From contig JAJFMG010000136.1 in assembly GCA_021772295.1 (NCBI GenBank), forward strand, positions 1 to 8,161: a DNA stretch of 8,161 nt, in the 5' to 3' direction. This document shows, in pieces, positions 6,420 through 8,161 of this stretch (position 1 is its first letter; each line of letters opens with the position of its first letter). This stretch comes from Chlamydiota bacterium. GTDB lineage: Bacteria; Chlamydiota; Chlamydiia; Chlamydiales; Simkaniaceae. The notes under the pieces are model-generated. The model had not been told where the DNA came from. It saw only the letters and a program-made list of their open reading frames with translations, and ran no database searches. Position numbers and translations under genes: made by a program.

Positions 6420-6720
6420 TCAACTTCTAATATGAATTTTGAAAAGATTCTTTTTTGACTTCCTTATTGTAGATGAAATATCTGTCTTAACCTCAACAAA
6501 TTTTTTTTCATCTTTCATGCTAAGTGCTTCAGCTTCATTTTTACATAACGCTGCTTTTCTTAGACCTTTTTCTACATGATTGTTCGTTGGTTCTACATTT
6601 ATGTATTTACTAAAGACTCAATGGTACTTTTCTATTCCAAAAAACCTTTCATCTAATTTTGCAAGATCCTTACCTTAGGTTGTTAAATCATGAACTAGCA
6701 AATTATTCAAATTATAGATC
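6420..6720 (-). pseudogene. Decayed IS66-type transposase, C-terminal remnant
   Basis: One minus-strand frame, ending in TGA at 6422-6420, reads VEPTNNHVEKGLRKAAL (from 6596), then KNEAEALSMKDEKKFVEVKT and KSKKNLFKIHI. EPTNNxxExxLR is the diagnostic C-terminal signature of IS66-family transposases, and the tail fits their usual 'KNSFGSQSEAGRRF...' ending. The frame is broken by TGA at 6620-6618, apparently a lost Trp before VF in the usual W-x-F-x-x-x-x-x-VEPTNN context. A TAA follows at 6677-6675. Upstream the similarity fades, and DDE catalytic residues and start are absent. It is a non-functional relic lying between the two sulfotransferase-like paralogues. No terminal inverted repeats or target duplication can be identified. 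Confidence 0.82.
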
Positions 6721-6732
6721 ACTCAAGTGAGT
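6721..6732. repeat. Short perfect inverted repeat ACTCA-AG-TGAGT
   Basis: A 5-bp dyad (ACTCA, TGAGT) with a 2-nt centre ends six bases before the TTGACT -35 box of the second sulfotransferase-like gene. The position would suit an upstream operator, but such a short dyad can occur by chance. Confidence 0.3.
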
Positions 6733-6738
6733 AATATC

Positions 6739-6767
6739 TTGACTATTTCTCAAATTACGAATCTAAT
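6739..6767 (+). promoter_or_regulatory. Predicted sigma-66/70 promoter of the second sulfotransferase-like gene
   Basis: TTGACT (6739-6744) and TCTAAT (6762-6767) each match consensus at five of six positions, with an ideal 17-bp spacer. Transcription would begin near 6774, giving a leader of about 59 nt. The gene therefore need not depend on readthrough from the first paralogue, 490 bp upstream. Confidence 0.55.
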
Positions 6768-6820
6768 ATATCAAATTTTAATAACTGAAGATACGTATTC
6801 CTTTAGACAGTCATAAACCT

Positions 6821-6835
6821 GGGGGCCCGAGTTTG
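6821..6835 (+). promoter_or_regulatory. GGGGG ribosome-binding site for a TTG start
   Basis: GGGGG (6821-6825) can pair with the CCUCC anti-Shine-Dalgarno through four G-C pairs and one G-U, and lies 7 bases before the TTG at 6833. It overlaps the palindrome GGGCCC. It is the only plausible site for this start; no ATG in frame precedes the signal peptide. Confidence 0.55.
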
Positions 6836-7567
6836 AAAACATCAAGATTTACAATAATAGGTATTCTGCTTTCTCTTAGCATATTTTCAACATCATTTTC
6901 TCGTGAAAAAAAGCAATTCCCTCACTACTACGATAAAGTACTCACAAACGATCTAAAACAAAATAATTTTTGTTTTTTTTTCATACCAAAAAATGGATCA
7001 ACAACGCTCCGTATGCTTCTGGAAACAGTACAAAACACACCTTTTGATCATGTAAAAAACAATCTCGATGAGTATATTAAATTTATATCAGTTCGCCATC
7101 CCTTATATAGACCGGTTTCGATCTATGCCGAAGTAATGAAACTTAGAAAGATGACCCAAGAAAAAACAAAGAAAACAAATTTTTACCAATATAGAGAAGA
7201 TCTAAAAAAATCCTTTCGAACGTTCTTAGATGAAATCGAGGACAACTTCTATGACCCACATATTAGTCATCAATATTTAGCACTGCAAAGAAAGAATCTA
7301 ACTCTAGACGATATGGATTATATTTTTCTTTTTGAAAACTTAGATTGGGATCTAAAGCATTTTTGTGCTCATCAAAATATTCCCTATTTAAAGAATGATA
7401 AAAATATCACTCCATCGAGCCAAAAAGAAACACTCATTGACCTAATAAACTCTGAGCCACGTTTAAGAAAACAAATCCGAAAACTTTGGGCAAAAGATTT
7501 TGAATTTTATGAAAGTGCGAAATTGAGACGAGAAGAAATTCTAAATACCACGTATAAAGCATTGTAA
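6833..7567 (+). CDS. Secreted sulfotransferase-family protein (paralogue 2)
   Basis: 244 residues from a TTG start. A clear signal peptide (MKTSRFTIIGILLSLSIFST, cleavage near SFS-RE, residue 23) is followed by the same architecture as the upstream gene. CFFFIPKNGSTTLR (47-60) is the canonical 5'-phosphosulfate loop, VRHPLYRPVS (87-96) the 3'-phosphate motif, and PHISHQYL (142-149) a possible catalytic His region. MDYIFLFENLDWDLKHFC (161-178) and LWAKDFEFYE (218-227) follow. The last 27 residues differ from paralogue 1 at only three positions, while the stretch between the two nucleotide-binding motifs is much more divergent. This suggests duplication with change around the acceptor side. GSTT makes this copy the better candidate for an active PAPS-dependent enzyme. 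It has its own promoter and a decayed transposase upstream. Substrate, and whether it acts in periplasm, inclusion or host, are unknown. Confidence 0.78.
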   Translation: MKTSRFTIIGILLSLSIFSTSFSREKKQFPHYYDKVLTNDLKQNNFCFFFIPKNGSTTLRMLLETVQNTPFDHVKNNLDEYIKFISVRHPLYRPVSIYAEVMKLRKMTQEKTKKTNFYQYREDLKKSFRTFLDEIEDNFYDPHISHQYLALQRKNLTLDDMDYIFLFENLDWDLKHFCAHQNIPYLKNDKNITPSSQKETLIDLINSEPRLRKQIRKLWAKDFEFYESAKLRREEILNTTYKAL

Positions 7568-7618
7568 TTTGCTGTATAACTAGTCGCTCAAGTACAAGTA
7601 AGATCCTTAAAACCTTTC

Positions 7619-8026
7619 TTAATTTTGCCCCTCATAAGATTCTGTTTTGATAATAAAGAATTTCACATTCTCTTTTTGAAACGCAACTTCACTATATACT
7701 TGTGCGGAAGCACATTGTGACCGATTATCAATACTCTCAGCTTGCCCTTGACCTGCTAACTTCATTAGTATTTTACTATACTCGCCATTCTTTATACCTC
7801 TAAAATCATCAAATTCCTTGAACCCAATAAAATAGTACTTTCTCCGCTCCAGCTATACTCTCCTGCTCTTCTATGCTATTACCATAGGATTACTAGTTGC
7901 TTTATTCATTCTCACAGTCAGTAGAAACAAGTAATCATAATACATCCTGTGTGAAGACTGAAAAACAGCATGCGTCATGCGAATACTTTCATGGAGTCTC
8001 TTTTTAAAAAGCTTAGCAATATACAT
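7619..8026 (-). pseudogene. Decayed reading frame of unknown function next to the rRNA operon
   Basis: A minus-strand frame starts at ATG 8026 (MYIAKLFKKRLHESIRMTHA...) and runs about 136 codons to TAA at 7621-7619. It is broken only by TAG at 7873-7871 and 7855-7853. Around the breaks another frame reads SIEEQESIAGAEKVLFYW, so one or two frameshifts probably explain them. The last 77 codons are open (YYFIGFKEFDDFRGIKNGEY, KILMKLAGQGQAES, VKFFIIKTESYEG) with protein-like composition. I do not recognise a family. No Shine-Dalgarno is obvious, and the start abuts the rRNA terminator. It could also be chance open frame in A/T-rich DNA, but composition argues for a lost gene. Nothing else is seen in 7568-8060. 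Confidence 0.5.
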
Positions 8027-8060
8027 TTACAAAAAAGTATTATTAGAAAATTTTAGACAT

Positions 8061-8090
8061 AAAAAAAGCCACCTAAGAAACTTAGGTGGC
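8061..8090 (-). terminator. Terminator of the rRNA operon
   Basis: GCCACCTAAG (8068-8077) and CTTAGGTGGC (8081-8090) form a perfect 10-bp stem with a 3-nt loop. On the minus strand it is followed by seven T (8067-8061). It lies 10 bp beyond the apparent 3' end of 5S rRNA. Confidence 0.95.
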
Positions 8091-8100
8091 GTAAAAAAGT

Positions 8101-8161
8101 CTTGGCAGCGACCTACTCTTCCATACTCTTGTGTATAGTACCATCGGCGAGGAAGGGCTTA
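8101..8161 (-). rRNA. rrf: 5S ribosomal RNA, 3' half (5' part beyond the right edge)
   Basis: Read on the minus strand, the right edge contains CGCCGATGGTA, then a variable stem, then GAGTAGGTCGCTGCCAAG. These are the conserved domain and 3' closing strand of bacterial 5S rRNA. About 61 of roughly 115-120 nt are present; the mature 3' end is placed near 8101. The 16S and 23S genes should lie to the right, transcribed towards this window. Confidence 0.95.

Noticed and set aside
6822..6828. GGGGCCC palindrome as attachment site or operator
   Set aside because: Too short to support; the G-run is better explained as the ribosome-binding site of the TTG start.

Overview
The window comes from an AT-rich bacterium of the phylum Chlamydiota, most likely a Parachlamydia-, Simkania- or Rhabdochlamydia-like symbiont rather than a Chlamydiaceae pathogen. 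The main evidence is a clear Hc1/HctA histone-like gene (N-terminus MALKDT, then GNKAAAQRVRT and KYRKES, then a Lys/Ala/Arg tail). It sits beside an RlmD-type rRNA methyltransferase and yajC, an order I recall from Chlamydia trachomatis (CT741-CT743). The family placement is inference, supported by htpG, decayed transposase DNA and accessory genes.

Layout. 1-999 (+) is the 3' half of htpG, already open at the left edge. 1001-1825 (-) is a small MscS-type channel, separated from htpG by one base in convergent orientation. 1918-5366 holds four minus-strand housekeeping or developmental genes, read right to left: a class IV PLP aminotransferase, hctA, an rlmD-like 23S rRNA methyltransferase and yajC. 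Strong hairpin/T-run terminators follow hctA and yajC, so hctA looks monocistronic, as suits a late developmental gene.

5588-7567 (+) is an accessory segment. It carries two paralogous secreted proteins that I assign to the PAPS-dependent sulfotransferase superfamily (Sulfotransfer_2-like). Both have a signal peptide, a PKNGST phosphosulfate-binding loop, an RxPxxRxxS 3'-phosphate motif and a near-identical C-terminal LWAKDFEFYE block. Both start at TTG and have a TTGACT -35 element upstream. The 489 bp between them contains the decayed 3' end of an IS66-type transposase on the minus strand and a strong G/C inverted repeat. From 7568 to 8060 there is a second decayed minus-strand reading frame of unknown function. 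The right edge enters a minus-strand rRNA operon: a perfect 10-bp terminator at 8061-8090 and the last 61 nt of 5S rRNA.

The left two thirds is conserved chlamydial core. The right third looks like an acquired and duplicated locus between core genes and an rRNA operon. The most interesting content is the pair of exported sulfotransferase-like proteins. In an intracellular bacterium they could act on bacterial envelope glycans or on host molecules; this is inference, as nothing in the sequence identifies the acceptor.
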